Assembly: GCA_000585055.1 (NCBI GenBank)
Contig: JEMX01000011.1
Location: 86,563-150,562 of the forward strand
Direction: 5' to 3'
Origin: Candidatus Accumulibacter appositus
GTDB taxonomy: Bacteria; Pseudomonadota; Gammaproteobacteria; Burkholderiales; Rhodocyclaceae
DNA: 64,000 nt
A model generated the notes under the pieces. That model was not told the origin of the DNA and did not search any database. It saw nothing but the letters and a program-made list of their open reading frames with translations. Position numbers and translations under genes: made by a program. Shown here in pieces: positions 29,209 through 38,402 of the stretch. Each line of letters begins with the position of its first letter. Positions within the stretch are counted from its first letter, which is position 1.

Positions 29209-30102
29209 TTACTTCTGTGCAGCGGCAGCCTGGGCAGCCACTTCGGCCGCGAAGTCGTTACTTCGCTTGGCAATGCCTTCGCCAACGACATACAGCGCGA
29301 AGCCGGCAACCGACGCCGCCTTGGCCTTGAGCAATTGCGCGACCGTCTGCTTGCCGTCTTCGGCCTTGACGAAGACCTGCCCAAGCAGCGTCACCTCATT
29401 GAGGAATTTCTGCACCGAACCCTCGGCGATCTTTTCCAGCATCGCTTCCGGCTTGCCCGCCTCTTTCGCCTTCTCGATGGCAATGCGCCGCTCACTCTCG
29501 ATCAGCTCAACGGCAACGCCCGTCGAATCCAGCGCCTTCGGCTTCCCGGCGGCAATTTGCATGGCCAGATCCTTGCCCAGCTGCTCGTCACCACCCACGT
29601 AGTCGAGCAGAACGCCGATCTTGGCACCGCCATGAATGTAAGAAGCGAACTTGCCTTTAGCCTGCATACGCACAAAGCGCCGGATGGACATGTTTTCACC
29701 GATCTTACCGACCAGGGCCGTGCGCGTCGATTCAACGCTCCCGTCACCCAAGGGCAAGGCCGACAAGGCGGCCACGTCAGCCGGATCATGACTGACGACC
29801 AGCGCCGCGCAATCACTGGCCAGCTTCAGAAATTCATCGTTCTTGGCGACGAAGTCGGTCTCGGAGTTGACTTCGATCAGGGCGCCAATTTTGCCATCGT
29901 CCGACAGATGGACCGCCACCACGCCCTCGGCGGTAATGCGACTTGCTGCCTTGCTCGCTTTCGAGCCAAGCTTGACGCGCAGGATTTCTTCAGCCTTGCT
30001 CAGGTCGCCAGCAGCCTCGGTCAGCGCCCGTTTGCACTCCATCATCGGCGCGTCGGTTCTTTCGCGCAACTCTTTAACCATGCTTGCGGTAATTTCCGCC
30101 AT
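29209..30102 (-). CDS. tsf: Elongation factor Ts
   Basis: 297 residues from the ATG at 30,102 ([21 protein letters not shown]). The N-terminal UBA-like module (to about 55) carries the [12 protein letters not shown] signature, and the [12 protein letters not shown] motif of the core domain contacts EF-Tu. It exchanges GDP for GTP on EF-Tu. It is 110 bases downstream of rpsB in the same orientation; the gap is unusually G/C-rich and has no recognisable gene. Confidence 0.97.
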   Translation of the reverse strand: MAEITASMVKELRERTDAPMMECKRALTEAAGDLSKAEEILRVKLGSKASKAASRITAEGVVAVHLSDDGKIGALIEVNSETDFVAKNDEFLKLASDCAALVVSHDPADVAALSALPLGDGSVESTRTALVGKIGENMSIRRFVRMQAKGKFASYIHGGAKIGVLLDYVGGDEQLGKDLAMQIAAGKPKALDSTGVAVELIESERRIAIEKAKEAGKPEAMLEKIAEGSVQKFLNEVTLLGQVFVKAEDGKQTVAQLLKAKAASVAGFALYVVGEGIAKRSNDFAAEVAAQAAAAQK

Positions 30103-30212
30103 TTCATTCTCCACTTGTGAACGCGGCCGGTATGGCCGGCCGCGCCTCACTGAACATTCAGGACAAACCGAGCGGCGGCGTCAGCACGCCGCACGGCCAC
30201 AGCAGCTGACGA

Positions 30213-30956
30213 TCAGTCGTCGCTGGCCTCTTCGATGAATTCGTCGCCGGAAACCGCTTCGATGATTTCCTCGACAAACTGGCTGCGCCCCTCTAGCACG
30301 GCATCGGCGACACCGCGCGCATAGAGACGAATGGCGCGTGAAGAATCGTCGTTACCCGGAATGACGTAGTCGACGCCTGCTGGCGAGTGGTTGGTATCGA
30401 CAACCGCCACCACCGGAACACCGAGCTTGTTGGCCTCAGTAATAGCGATCTTGTGGTAGCCCACGTCGATCACGAACAGCGCGTCGGGCAAGGTCGCCAT
30501 ATCCTTGATGCCACCGATCGACTTGAGCATCTTGTCCAGTTCGCGCGTGGTCATCAGCGCCTCTTTCTTGCCCAGGCGTTCGAGAGAACCATCTTCGACC
30601 ATAGTTTCCATCTCCTTGAGACGCTTGGTCGACTGCTTGATCGTCTTGAAGTTGGTCAGCATGCCGCCCAGCCAGCGCTGGTCGACGTACGGCGAGCCGC
30701 AACGCGAAGCCTCCTCGGCCACAATTTCACGCGCCTGACGCTTCGTCCCGACAAACAGGATATTGCCTTTGTTGGCAGACAGTTTGCGAACGAAGGTCAT
30801 GGCCTCGTTGTATTTGGCAAGCGTTCGCTCCAGGTTGACGATATGAATCTTGTTGCGGGCGCCAAAAATGTAGGGCGCCATCTTGGGATTCCAGAAGCGT
30901 GTCTGGTGACCGAAGTGGACACCGGCCTCGAGCATTTGACGCATCGTTGTAGACAT
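30213..30956 (-). CDS. rpsB: 30S ribosomal protein S2
   Basis: 247 residues. The opening [26 protein letters not shown] and [19 protein letters not shown] followed by [23 protein letters not shown] are universal S2 signatures. It binds the 30S platform and is needed to recruit S1 (rpsA, also in this window). It is first in the rpsB-tsf-pyrH-frr run and diverges from map. Confidence 0.98.
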   Translation of the reverse strand: MSTTMRQMLEAGVHFGHQTRFWNPKMAPYIFGARNKIHIVNLERTLAKYNEAMTFVRKLSANKGNILFVGTKRQAREIVAEEASRCGSPYVDQRWLGGMLTNFKTIKQSTKRLKEMETMVEDGSLERLGKKEALMTTRELDKMLKSIGGIKDMATLPDALFVIDVGYHKIAITEANKLGVPVVAVVDTNHSPAGVDYVIPGNDDSSRAIRLYARGVADAVLEGRSQFVEEIIEAVSGDEFIEEASDD

Positions 30957-31030
30957 ATGTTTTTACTCTCAATATTCAGGGTTTGACCACCATTCGCCGA
31001 GCTACAGTCTGCCGTAGTGTGTTGGCAGGC
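30957..31030 (-). ncRNA. Candidate rpsB leader (t44/S2-binding type)
   Basis: Just upstream of rpsB the leftward strand reads GCTCGGCGAATGGTGG and then AAACCCTGAATATTGAGAGT before TAAAAACAT. In enterobacteria the map-rpsB gap carries the t44 leader, where S2 represses its own mRNA, with a very similar end. I judge this by memory of that motif, so boundaries and identity are tentative. Confidence 0.4.
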
Positions 31031-31311
31031 ACCCTTGAACAGGCGAATGTGCGAAATGAGACGTGCCTCGTCGGCACGCCCGGCGCGCCACAGCGGCGCA
31101 AGCTCGTGCTTCACTGACCGCGGCCAGCAAAACCGGGCGATAGTACCATCAAAGAGGCCCTGCAGTTCAAATGACTTCGCCAGCCGTTCAGCCGCAACAC
31201 ATCCGACGGCCCGGCCGGATGCTCATGGCGAGCGCTAGCGCTCGGCAAATTGCCTAAGCGCTTGGCTTCCTTTATCCTTCCGTCTCTTACCCTTGGCGCC
31301 GACCCGAACGA
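31031..31311. other. Divergent promoter region of rpsB and map
   Basis: No gene is supportable here. The stretch must hold the promoters for the rpsB operon (leftward) and map (rightward). I see no unambiguous -35/-10 pair. Confidence 0.5.
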
Positions 31312-32124
31312 ATGAGTATTACCCTCAAAACACCCGCGGAAATAGAAAAAATGCGTGTCGCCGGCCGCCTCACGGCCGAAGTACTCGACTACATCACACC
31401 GCACCTGCGATCGGGAATCACCACCGGCGAGCTTGATCGCCTTTGCCACGACTACATGGTTGATGTGCAAGGCAGCATTCCGGCACCGCTCAACTACGCG
31501 CCGCCAGGTTACCGGCCTTATCCGAAGTCGGTCTGCACCTCGGTGAACCACCAAGTCTGCCACGGCGTTCCCGGCGATCGCCAACTGAAGAACGGCGACA
31601 TCGTCAATCTTGATGTCACGGTAATCAAGGACGGCTATCACGGCGACAGCAGCCGCATGTTTCAGATCGGAGAGACCTCGGTCCAGGCGCGGCGGCTGTG
31701 CGAAATCACTTTCGAATGCCTTTGGCTCGGTATCGCTCAGGTTCGGGCCGGCGCACACCTCGGCGATATCGGCCATGCCATCCAGCAGCAAGCCGAGAAA
31801 TCGGGCTACTCGGTGGTCCGCGAGTTCTGCGGTCACGGCATCGGCGCCAAGTTTCACGAAGAACCGCAGGTTGTTCATTATGGCCGCCCGCACACGGGTC
31901 TGCAGCTACAGGCGGGAATGGTCTTTACCATCGAGCCAATGATCAATGCCGGCAAGGCGGCGATCAAGACCATGGCCGATGGCTGGACGATCGTCACCAA
32001 GGACCACAGCCTGTCGGCGCAATGGGAGCACACCATCCTGGTCACCGAAACGGGTTACGAAGTACTCACCGTGTCAGAGGGGACGCGCCCGCCGCCCGAC
32101 GGAATCCGGGCCTTAGGGTCATGA
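31312..32124 (+). CDS. map: Methionine aminopeptidase, type I
   Basis: 270 residues. Metal ligands are visible in order: Asp in NLDVTVIKDGYHGDSS (two Asp), His in CGHGIGAKFHEEP, Glu in TIEPMI and Glu in QWEHTIL. It removes the N-terminal Met co-translationally. The last bases of the gene (stop TGA at 32,122) lie inside repeat copy D, which begins GGTCATGACC, so the C-terminal few residues (GIRALGS) may have been shaped by the repeat insertion. Confidence 0.97.
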   Translation: MSITLKTPAEIEKMRVAGRLTAEVLDYITPHLRSGITTGELDRLCHDYMVDVQGSIPAPLNYAPPGYRPYPKSVCTSVNHQVCHGVPGDRQLKNGDIVNLDVTVIKDGYHGDSSRMFQIGETSVQARRLCEITFECLWLGIAQVRAGAHLGDIGHAIQQQAEKSGYSVVREFCGHGIGAKFHEEPQVVHYGRPHTGLQLQAGMVFTIEPMINAGKAAIKTMADGWTIVTKDHSLSAQWEHTILVTETGYEVLTVSEGTRPPPDGIRALGS

Positions 32125-32222
32125 CCAGGGGAGACACCCAAATCAGGAAAGCCATGACCGCCCCCCTCTTCCCCTGGCCCTTCTCCCGCAAGTGGAGAAG
32201 GGAGGTTCGTGAGTCGCATGCG
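32117..32222 (+). repeat. Interspersed repeat copy D
   Basis: It opens GGTCATGACC, continues CAAATCAGGAAAGCCATGACC and CCCCCCT like copy A, and ends with a perfect 9-bp hairpin CCCTTCTCC/GGAGAAGGG (7-base loop, 32,178-32,202) and GGTTCGTGAGTCGC like copy B. It bridges the map stop and the glnD start. There is no T-run after the hairpin, so termination is unlikely. Confidence 0.65.
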
Positions 32223-32240
32223 CGGCTCCTAGATTAAGCC

Positions 32241-34823
32241 GTGAACACCGCTACCGTCGACCCGCTGGCGCTGGTCGCGCACTACCGCTCACACCTGCAA
32301 CAGGGCCAGGCGGCTATCCGCGAGCGTTATCTGGCCAGCGGCGATGCGCCGCGCCTGTTGCACGAACGCTGCCATCTGATCGACGAGGTGCTCTGCGATC
32401 TGTGGCGATCATTGCACCTGCCGGCGTCGCTGGCCCTGCTCGCGGTCGGTGGCTACGGGCGTGGCGAACTCTATCCAGCCTCGGACGTCGACCTGCTGCT
32501 TCTTCTCCCCGCTCCACCAGAAGGCGATCTGACGACGCAGCTGGAACAGGCGGTCACCCTGTGCTACGACATTGGACTGGAAGTCGCTCCCAGCGTGCGC
32601 ACCGTCGATGAGTGTTCGCAAGCCGCGGCCGGCGACCTCACGATCCAGACGGCACTGCTCGAAGCACGCCTGCTGATCGGCAGCGAGACACTATTCCAGG
32701 AGTTTTCCCTCGAACTCGAGAAAGTCCTCGATCCGCTGACCTTCTTCGAAGCCAAGCGCAGCGAACAGGACGAACGTCATTTGCGCTACGACGACACCCC
32801 CTACAGCCTGGAGCCCAACTGCAAGGAGGGTCCGGGCGGGCTGCGCGATCTGCACACCATCCTCTGGATTGCCAGTGCGGCAGGCTACGGTTCCACCTGG
32901 GCAGAGCTGGCACAATACGGTTTTCTGACCCACGAAGAAGAGACGCAGCTGCAACGCAGCATCAAGTTCCTGCAGCAATTGCGGACCCGGTTGCACGTTC
33001 ATGTCGGCCGCCGTGAAGATCGCCTCCTCTTCGACTACCAGACGGCGCTCGCTGAACAGCTTGGCTACCGGGCGACAGCGACCCGGCGGGCCAGTGAGCT
33101 GCTGATGCAGCAGTACTATCGCACGGCAAAGGAAGTCACCCAGATCAACGCCATCTTGCTGCTCAATATCAGCGCCGCCATTTCACCGCTACCGGACCAA
33201 CCGCCACAGCCAATCAACGAACGCTTCGAGAATACCCACGATTTTCTCGACATCACCGATGAACAGGTCTTCGACCGCGAACCGGCCGCCATCCTCGAAG
33301 CCTTCCTGCTGATGCAGAAGCATCCTGCGCTGCAGGGTATGACCGCACGCACCCTGCGCGCGCTGTGGCACGCCCGCACGCTGATCGACGACGAGTTCCG
33401 CAGCAATCCCGGCAATCGGGCGCGCTTTCTCGAAATCATGCAGCAACGACGCGGTGTGCTGCATGAACTCCGGCGCATGAACCAGTTCGGCATTCTTGGC
33501 CGCTATCTACCGAATTTCGGCAAGATCGTCGGACAGATGCAACACGATCTGTTCCACGTCTATACCGTAGACCAGCACATCCTCCGCGTCCTGCGCAACC
33601 TGCGACGCTTTCTCGCCGATGAGTTCACACACGAGTATCCGCTGTGCAGCGAGTTGATGAGGGATTTCCAGCGCCCCTGGGTGCTCTACATCGCCGCCCT
33701 GTTCCACGACATTGCCAAGGGACGAGGGGGAGATCATTCGCGCCTCGGCGCCGTCGATGCAGCCCGTTTCTGCGCGGATCACGGTCTCGATGCAGTCGAT
33801 AGCGAACTCATCGTCTGGCTGGTCGAGGAGCATCTGCTGATGTCGACCGTCGCCCAGAAGCAGGACATCGCCGACCCCGAAGTGATTGGCGCATTTGCCG
33901 TGACGGCAAAGGACGAACGCCACCTGACGGCGCTTTACCTGTTCAGCGTCGCCGACATACGCGGTACCAGCCCGAAAGTCTGGAATAGCTGGAAGGGCCA
34001 ACTCCTCGAACAGCTGTTCAGGGGCACCTGCCGGGCACTGCTGGCTGGCGGTGAAGTTCCCGTCAGGCAAGGGCTGATCGAGGAGCGGCAACAAGAAGCA
34101 TTGCGCCTGCTGCGCTATTTTGCGCTCCCCGAGGCGGTACAAGAACGGCTGTGGAAACAACTCGACACTGTGTACTTCCTGCGCCATTCGGCGGAGGAAA
34201 TTGCCTGGCATACGCGTGCCCTGCACTATCGACCGATGGTCGAACAAGCGGTTATCAAAGCACGCCTCAACCCTCAGGGCGAGGGTTTGGAGGTTATGAT
34301 CTACGCTCCGGATCAACCAGATCTGTTTGCGCGCTTGGTCGGTTTTTTTTCCCGCGCCGGTTACACCATCGTCGACGCCAAGATCCATACCACCCGTCAC
34401 CACTACGCCCTGGATAGCTTCATGCTGCTCAAGGTTGGCGAGCTCGGCAGCGATCGCGCGATGATCAGCTACATCGAACACGAGCTGGAAGAACGGCTGA
34501 GTCACCCGGGTCCGCCTGAGCCCCCCGGCAGCGGACGCATCTCGAGGCAGGTCAGACACTTCCCGATACAACCGCTGGTCACCATCGAGCCGGACGAGAA
34601 AGGCCTGCACTACGTGCTTTCGGTGAGCGCTGCAGACCGTCCTGGCCTGCTGTACACCATCGCCATGACTTTGGCTGCCCATGGTGCTAATCTACATACG
34701 GCAAAGATCTCCACTCTGGGTGAACGGGTAGAAGACACCTTTCTGATCAGCGGCGGCGACCTCGGCATGACTGCCCGCCGCATCAAGCTGGAAACCGAGC
34801 TGCTGGAGCGTTTGAAACTCTAA
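32241..34823 (+). CDS. glnD: Bifunctional PII uridylyltransferase/uridylyl-removing enzyme
   Basis: 860 residues from a GTG at 32,241. The nucleotidyltransferase motif [21 protein letters not shown] (Asp82/Asp84) is followed by the GlnD linker, an HD hydrolase domain ([19 protein letters not shown], near residue 490) and two C-terminal ACT domains (residues 690-860) that sense glutamine. It modifies PII and so controls glutamine synthetase and NtrC. It is placed downstream of map as in many beta- and gammaproteobacteria. A T8 run inside the first ACT domain stays in frame. Confidence 0.96.
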   Translation: MNTATVDPLALVAHYRSHLQQGQAAIRERYLASGDAPRLLHERCHLIDEVLCDLWRSLHLPASLALLAVGGYGRGELYPASDVDLLLLLPAPPEGDLTTQLEQAVTLCYDIGLEVAPSVRTVDECSQAAAGDLTIQTALLEARLLIGSETLFQEFSLELEKVLDPLTFFEAKRSEQDERHLRYDDTPYSLEPNCKEGPGGLRDLHTILWIASAAGYGSTWAELAQYGFLTHEEETQLQRSIKFLQQLRTRLHVHVGRREDRLLFDYQTALAEQLGYRATATRRASELLMQQYYRTAKEVTQINAILLLNISAAISPLPDQPPQPINERFENTHDFLDITDEQVFDREPAAILEAFLLMQKHPALQGMTARTLRALWHARTLIDDEFRSNPGNRARFLEIMQQRRGVLHELRRMNQFGILGRYLPNFGKIVGQMQHDLFHVYTVDQHILRVLRNLRRFLADEFTHEYPLCSELMRDFQRPWVLYIAALFHDIAKGRGGDHSRLGAVDAARFCADHGLDAVDSELIVWLVEEHLLMSTVAQKQDIADPEVIGAFAVTAKDERHLTALYLFSVADIRGTSPKVWNSWKGQLLEQLFRGTCRALLAGGEVPVRQGLIEERQQEALRLLRYFALPEAVQERLWKQLDTVYFLRHSAEEIAWHTRALHYRPMVEQAVIKARLNPQGEGLEVMIYAPDQPDLFARLVGFFSRAGYTIVDAKIHTTRHHYALDSFMLLKVGELGSDRAMISYIEHELEERLSHPGPPEPPGSGRISRQVRHFPIQPLVTIEPDEKGLHYVLSVSAADRPGLLYTIAMTLAAHGANLHTAKISTLGERVEDTFLISGGDLGMTARRIKLETELLERLKL

Positions 34824-35349
34824 CAGCGCTCTTGGCAGCGACGATGATGAGCATCTGAAGAACTTTCCTGCAAAAGGGGAATCGGAAAAGAGTTCGGCAA
34901 TACTGTCCGCTGCAGCGTGTCGGTTTTTTTTACACTGAAGCCGTCGAGGATCGATCGGCGCCACACGGAAACCAAGCAAGCGGCTGATTTATATAAAATG
35001 TATGTTTCTATTTGCGGCCTGGTATAGAGTTTGCTTATAGTTTCCTGAACGATACTTTGACCATTGGCAGTGTAGTCTCGAACTAACGCCTTGTTTTATT
35101 CTTTGGCGCGATCGTGACGTACTTCGCAGGCGGTCCCTATCGCGAACGCCAGAATGACGCTAGTCAGTCAAGGAGCCGCGGATCTCGGTTCTGGCTTGGT
35201 GAGCGCCGCGGAAGGGCCGGCAGCTCTCCACGGTTGCTTATCACTGCCGAACATGCTGGAGATGATGGCGCGATGCTTACCGACGACGAAACAAGAATGC
35301 TGGATGACCAGCGTGTGGTCCAAGCTCAGACAACTTTGGGAGCAGCATC
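34824..35349. other. AT-rich leader region before the PqqD/HprK-like cassette
   Basis: 526 bases with no convincing gene. Bases 34,980-35,110 are distinctly richer in A/T than the rest of the window and probably hold the cassette promoter; several weak TTG-/TATA-like hexamers occur but no pair stands out. Two short frames (35,114-35,353 and 35,154-35,360) overlap the precursor start; neither has a domain or a good ribosome site. Confidence 0.55.
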
Positions 35350-35793
35350 ATGAAGGCTAAGGAATCAATTAGCGACTCGCGGGAATCGACGGATCTATCG
35401 CCCACGAACACCGGAGCAATCATCCAAGGTGGATCTTCGGCGCCGGAGAACAAACGGCGACGCTTGGTTCGCGGCGCGATGGTCGCCGCGCCGCTGGTCC
35501 TGACTTTGCGAAGCGGGGCGCTCGCGGCGGCGGCTTCGTGTACCGGTACAAAGCAACTGCCCACCTTGGATGTCAACAGCGAATTTACCGCGAGTGGCGC
35601 ACAGGTGGGAGATATTTGCATTACGAATTACGAACGCAACAGCTGCCCCGGTAGCAAGATCAGCGCTGGAAGCAACCCGGGCATCCCGGTTACAGCGGGC
35701 ACGGTCGATTTAACGAAGCTGAAATGCCAAAACCTGACAGGCAACGTCGCCATACTCAGCACCCCTGCAGTGAACTCGCTAATACCGAATTAA
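35350..35793 (+). CDS. Small secreted protein, candidate substrate of the PqqD/HprK-like cassette
   Basis: 147 residues. GGGAG seven bases upstream supports the start. The N-terminus is polar and probably disordered (1-33); then KRRRLVRGAMVAAPLVLTL (35-53) reads as a twin-arginine-type signal (RRxLVR plus a hydrophobic stretch) and a cleavage region near SGALAAAAS. The mature part of about 85 residues is small, Gly/Thr/Ser/Asn-rich and has four Cys (64, 90, 99, 126), enough for two disulfides; it ends with STPAVNSLIPN. I recognise no family. Its stop overlaps the start of the PqqD-like gene (TAATG). It is therefore a good guess for the peptide or protein acted on by the next three gene products; a scaffold or pilin-like role is an alternative. 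Confidence 0.7.
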   Translation: MKAKESISDSRESTDLSPTNTGAIIQGGSSAPENKRRRLVRGAMVAAPLVLTLRSGALAAAASCTGTKQLPTLDVNSEFTASGAQVGDICITNYERNSCPGSKISAGSNPGIPVTAGTVDLTKLKCQNLTGNVAILSTPAVNSLIPN

Positions 35794-36152
35794 TGCCAAG
35801 CAGGCTTACCGTTCAGGAGCATCCCGGTGATCAACTTTGTGAGCCTTCGCCCATTTCCTACTTGACCAAGACAGCAGCGGAAGCGGGCTTGATCTGGGAA
35901 AACTGGGATGATCTCTTCGTCGTGTACCAGCCTTCGTCCGCCGAGACCCATGTCTTTAACGAAACCACCGGATCGATCCTGGAGTGCTTGGGGGAAAGTG
36001 CCCTATCGGCAGACGAACTGAAGAATCAGACCGAAGCAGCCCTCGGCGTCAGCCAAAGCGAACTGGACGACACGGATTTCGCGTTCGCCCTACAGAGGCT
36101 TGAAGAACTGGGCCTCATAGAGCGCCTGGACGACCCCAGCGCTGCGCAATGA
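35793..36152 (+). CDS. PqqD-like peptide-binding (RRE-type) protein
   Basis: 119 residues from the ATG at 35,793, which overlaps the previous stop (TAATG); an upstream extension to 35,724 lies inside the precursor gene and is rejected. The core (YLTKTAAEAGLIWENWDDLFVVYQPSSAETHVFNETTGSILECL, residues about 23-66) matches the winged-helix PqqD fold: a beta hairpin, the H(V/L)FNxT(T/A) segment and a following helix; the C-terminal helices (DDTDFAFALQRLEELGLIER) are also typical. PqqD proteins bind precursor peptides and present them to modifying enzymes. I recall that a PqqD-related group occurs beside HprK-related kinases; that link is from memory. Confidence 0.8.
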   Translation: MPSRLTVQEHPGDQLCEPSPISYLTKTAAEAGLIWENWDDLFVVYQPSSAETHVFNETTGSILECLGESALSADELKNQTEAALGVSQSELDDTDFAFALQRLEELGLIERLDDPSAAQ

Positions 36153-37066
36153 TCGTCGGTGACCTGAGTCGCCGGGAATTCGGTACGCGCTTGGCGGGAG
36201 ACGGACTAAGGCTACAGTTCGGCCCGTTCAACCTCTGCATTCGCTCCAACCTCGACTCCTTCGCATCCCTTGCGCATCGGCTCTACACTCCTTACCCCCT
36301 CCTCGACGAGGAAACGCTCAGCGATTTTCACGTCGAGATACGCAGTCCGCGCGGACTGCACCGATGGTTTCGCCGACAAGCTTGTTTTGGCGTCGATGGC
36401 CAGACACCTTTCGCTCCCTATACCGTCGAACATGCTTTCCCCGCCCTCGAATGGGGAATCAACTGGTGTGTCGCCACGCGCTCGCATCATCTGCTGATGC
36501 TGCATTCGGGGACCGTTGAACGAAATGGCCAGGCGATACTCTTTCCCGCCTCACCCGGCGACGGTAAATCGACGCTCTGTACTGCGCTGGCGCACTCCGG
36601 ATGGCGCCTGCTCTCGGACGAATTCGGCTTGGTACGGCCCGAGGATGGCATGCTGCTGCCGCTGCCGCGCCTGATCCCACTGAAGAATGAATCGATCGAG
36701 GTAATCAGACGATTCAGACCTGAGGCGACCATTGGCCCGTCGTTCCTCGATACACGCAAGGGCACGGTAGCGCATGTTCGGCCACCGCTGGAGAGCATCA
36801 GGCGAGCTCAAGAACCGGCCCGACCGCGCTGGTTGATCTTCCCGCGTTGGGTTGCAGGTGCGCCATTCGCCCTCGAAGCAATGCCGAAGAGCCAAGCCTT
36901 CCTGATGGTCGCAAGCAATGCCTTCAACTACGACGTGCTCGACGAAACGGCTTTTCGGCTGGTCAGCGAGATAGTTCGCTCCTGCGATTGCTACTCGCTG
37001 GTGTACTCCGATCTAAACGAGGCGATCCCCGCGCTTGACGAGCTCTGCAACACCATGGCCGGCTAA
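36149..37066 (+). CDS. HprK-related kinase
   Basis: 305 residues; the ATG overlaps the PqqD-like stop (ATGA). The C-terminal two thirds resemble the HPr kinase/phosphorylase catalytic domain: HSGTVERNGQAILFPASPGDGKST, with P-loop SPGDGKST at 135-142, followed by GWRLLSDEFGLV (154-162), where classical HprK has an acidic pair. The N-terminal domain of true HprK is replaced by another fold. No HPr or PTS gene is near. Homologous small kinases phosphorylate peptide side chains in some lasso-peptide clusters, so the likely substrate is the 147-residue protein or another cassette partner. That is inference. Confidence 0.8.
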   Translation: MIVGDLSRREFGTRLAGDGLRLQFGPFNLCIRSNLDSFASLAHRLYTPYPLLDEETLSDFHVEIRSPRGLHRWFRRQACFGVDGQTPFAPYTVEHAFPALEWGINWCVATRSHHLLMLHSGTVERNGQAILFPASPGDGKSTLCTALAHSGWRLLSDEFGLVRPEDGMLLPLPRLIPLKNESIEVIRRFRPEATIGPSFLDTRKGTVAHVRPPLESIRRAQEPARPRWLIFPRWVAGAPFALEAMPKSQAFLMVASNAFNYDVLDETAFRLVSEIVRSCDCYSLVYSDLNEAIPALDELCNTMAG

Positions 37067-38211
37067 TGGCCAAGGCTGCCAGCGAAAGGCTGCGGGCGCG
37101 GAGGCTTCTGCTCGACGCCCTGAAGATGCCGGAAACCCTCACCGCTCTGTCCCTCGCCGACTGGGAACTGCTGTTGCGCGTCGCCCGTCGCGCCCGCGTA
37201 CTGGGCCGACTGGAATCAGCTCTGGACAATGCCGGCCTGCTTGGTGACATCCCGCCACGTGCCGCGGCCCATCTGAGAGCCGCCCGTAACGTCATCGCGC
37301 ATCGGAAGACGCTGATATCCTGGGAGGTAAACCGATTGTTCTGGGCGCTCAAGGAAATCGACGCGCCGCTGATTCTGCTCAAAGGTACCGCTTACCTTCT
37401 CGCAGACCTGCCGCCGGCGCAGGGGCGAATCTTCGCCGACGTGGATCTTCTGGTCCCTGAAGAGCGGATCGTGGAAATCGAGGAAAAGCTGGTCGCACGC
37501 GGCTGGTTCAAGACCGAAATAGACCCCTACGACGACCGCTACTACCGCGTTTGGATGCACGAAATTCCTCCGCTCCGTCACCGGGAGCGAGGAACCGAAA
37601 TCGACATTCACCATCGGCTCTTGCCGAAAACCAGCCACCTAGCCTCGGATCCCGCCCCTCTGTTTGCCGCAGCGCGGCCGCTCGCCGACCGGCAGCTGCG
37701 CGTTCTCGCGCCTGCCGACATGATACTGCACGCCCTGGTGCACCTGTTTCTCGAGGGCGATCCCGACGAGGGTCTGCGCCTGCGGGATCTGCTCGATGTC
37801 CATGATCTGCTTTGCCACCATGGTCAGGAGCCAGGTTTCTGGGCGAGCCTCGTACCACGCGCACGGGTCCTGGGTTTCCAGCGCCCATTGTTCTACGGGC
37901 TGCATCATGCGCAAGGACTCTTGGGCACGCCGGTCCCCCCGGATGTGCTGCACGATCTGGAGGGCGAGGCGCCCGCCTGGCCGATCCGCAAGCTGATGAA
38001 TCGTCTGATCCCCCTGGCGCTGCTACCGGGACACCCGGATCACCCTTCCCGCCAGGCGACTCTTGCCCGCTGGCTGATTTACGTGCGCGCCCATTGGTTG
38101 CGAATGCCACCCGGCCTACTCATCAGGCACCTGTCACACAAGGCTTGGCTGCGCTTCCGCGGACGGCGGAAACGGGTCGACCTGGCGCAGCTCGATCTAA
38201 AGCAGCAGTAG
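37066..38211 (+). CDS. Nucleotidyltransferase-family protein (NTP_transf_5-like)
   Basis: 381 residues; the start overlaps the kinase stop (TAATG). The region LILLKGTAYLLADLP (102-116) and RIFADVDLLVPEE (121-133) give the nucleotidyltransferase signature with an Asp-x-Asp pair (125/127) and a later acidic strand in GTEIDIHHRL. This combination is that of the uncharacterised nucleotidyltransferase group often found near HprK-like and PqqD-like proteins. It could nucleotidylate a cassette product. It is the last gene; the SOS-regulated dnaE2 follows 191 bases later on the same strand with its own control site. Confidence 0.78.
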   Translation: MAKAASERLRARRLLLDALKMPETLTALSLADWELLLRVARRARVLGRLESALDNAGLLGDIPPRAAAHLRAARNVIAHRKTLISWEVNRLFWALKEIDAPLILLKGTAYLLADLPPAQGRIFADVDLLVPEERIVEIEEKLVARGWFKTEIDPYDDRYYRVWMHEIPPLRHRERGTEIDIHHRLLPKTSHLASDPAPLFAAARPLADRQLRVLAPADMILHALVHLFLEGDPDEGLRLRDLLDVHDLLCHHGQEPGFWASLVPRARVLGFQRPLFYGLHHAQGLLGTPVPPDVLHDLEGEAPAWPIRKLMNRLIPLALLPGHPDHPSRQATLARWLIYVRAHWLRMPPGLLIRHLSHKAWLRFRGRRKRVDLAQLDLKQQ

Positions 38212-38378
38212 TCGGACAAAAACAAGCTTCCGCGGCGAATCTCGCGGCAAATTCGAGCGACCGAGCCTGTGCCACCAGTCATGGCGACACCTCTGCCGCG
38301 AAGCCCGTCGAGGCCAGCAAGGGAAATCGATAACGACACTGCTCACAAGGCGCAATAAAGGTTGGACGAAACGCTATA

Positions 38379-38394
38379 CTGTATTTTTGTACAG
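38379..38394 (+). promoter_or_regulatory. LexA (SOS) box upstream of dnaE2
   Basis: CTGT-ATTTTTGT-ACAG fits the CTG-TN8A-CAG LexA consensus perfectly. It ends eight bases before the dnaE2 ATG. A -10-like TATACT (38,375-38,380) overlaps its left edge, so LexA would block polymerase directly and the mRNA leader would be about 16 bases. No good -35 hexamer is seen. Confidence 0.88.
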
Positions 38395-38402
38395 CGCTTG
38401 GT

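Noticed and set aside
32178..32202. Terminator between map and glnD
   Set aside because: The 9-bp hairpin is perfect but has no T-run after it and is part of the repeat family.
33507..34682. 391-codon leftward open frame opposite glnD
   Set aside because: Antisense to the HD and ACT domains of GlnD; no family resemblance.
35154..35360. Short frame overlapping the start of the secreted-protein gene
   Set aside because: No domain, weak start, and its composition is that of non-coding sequence; kept out as a gene.
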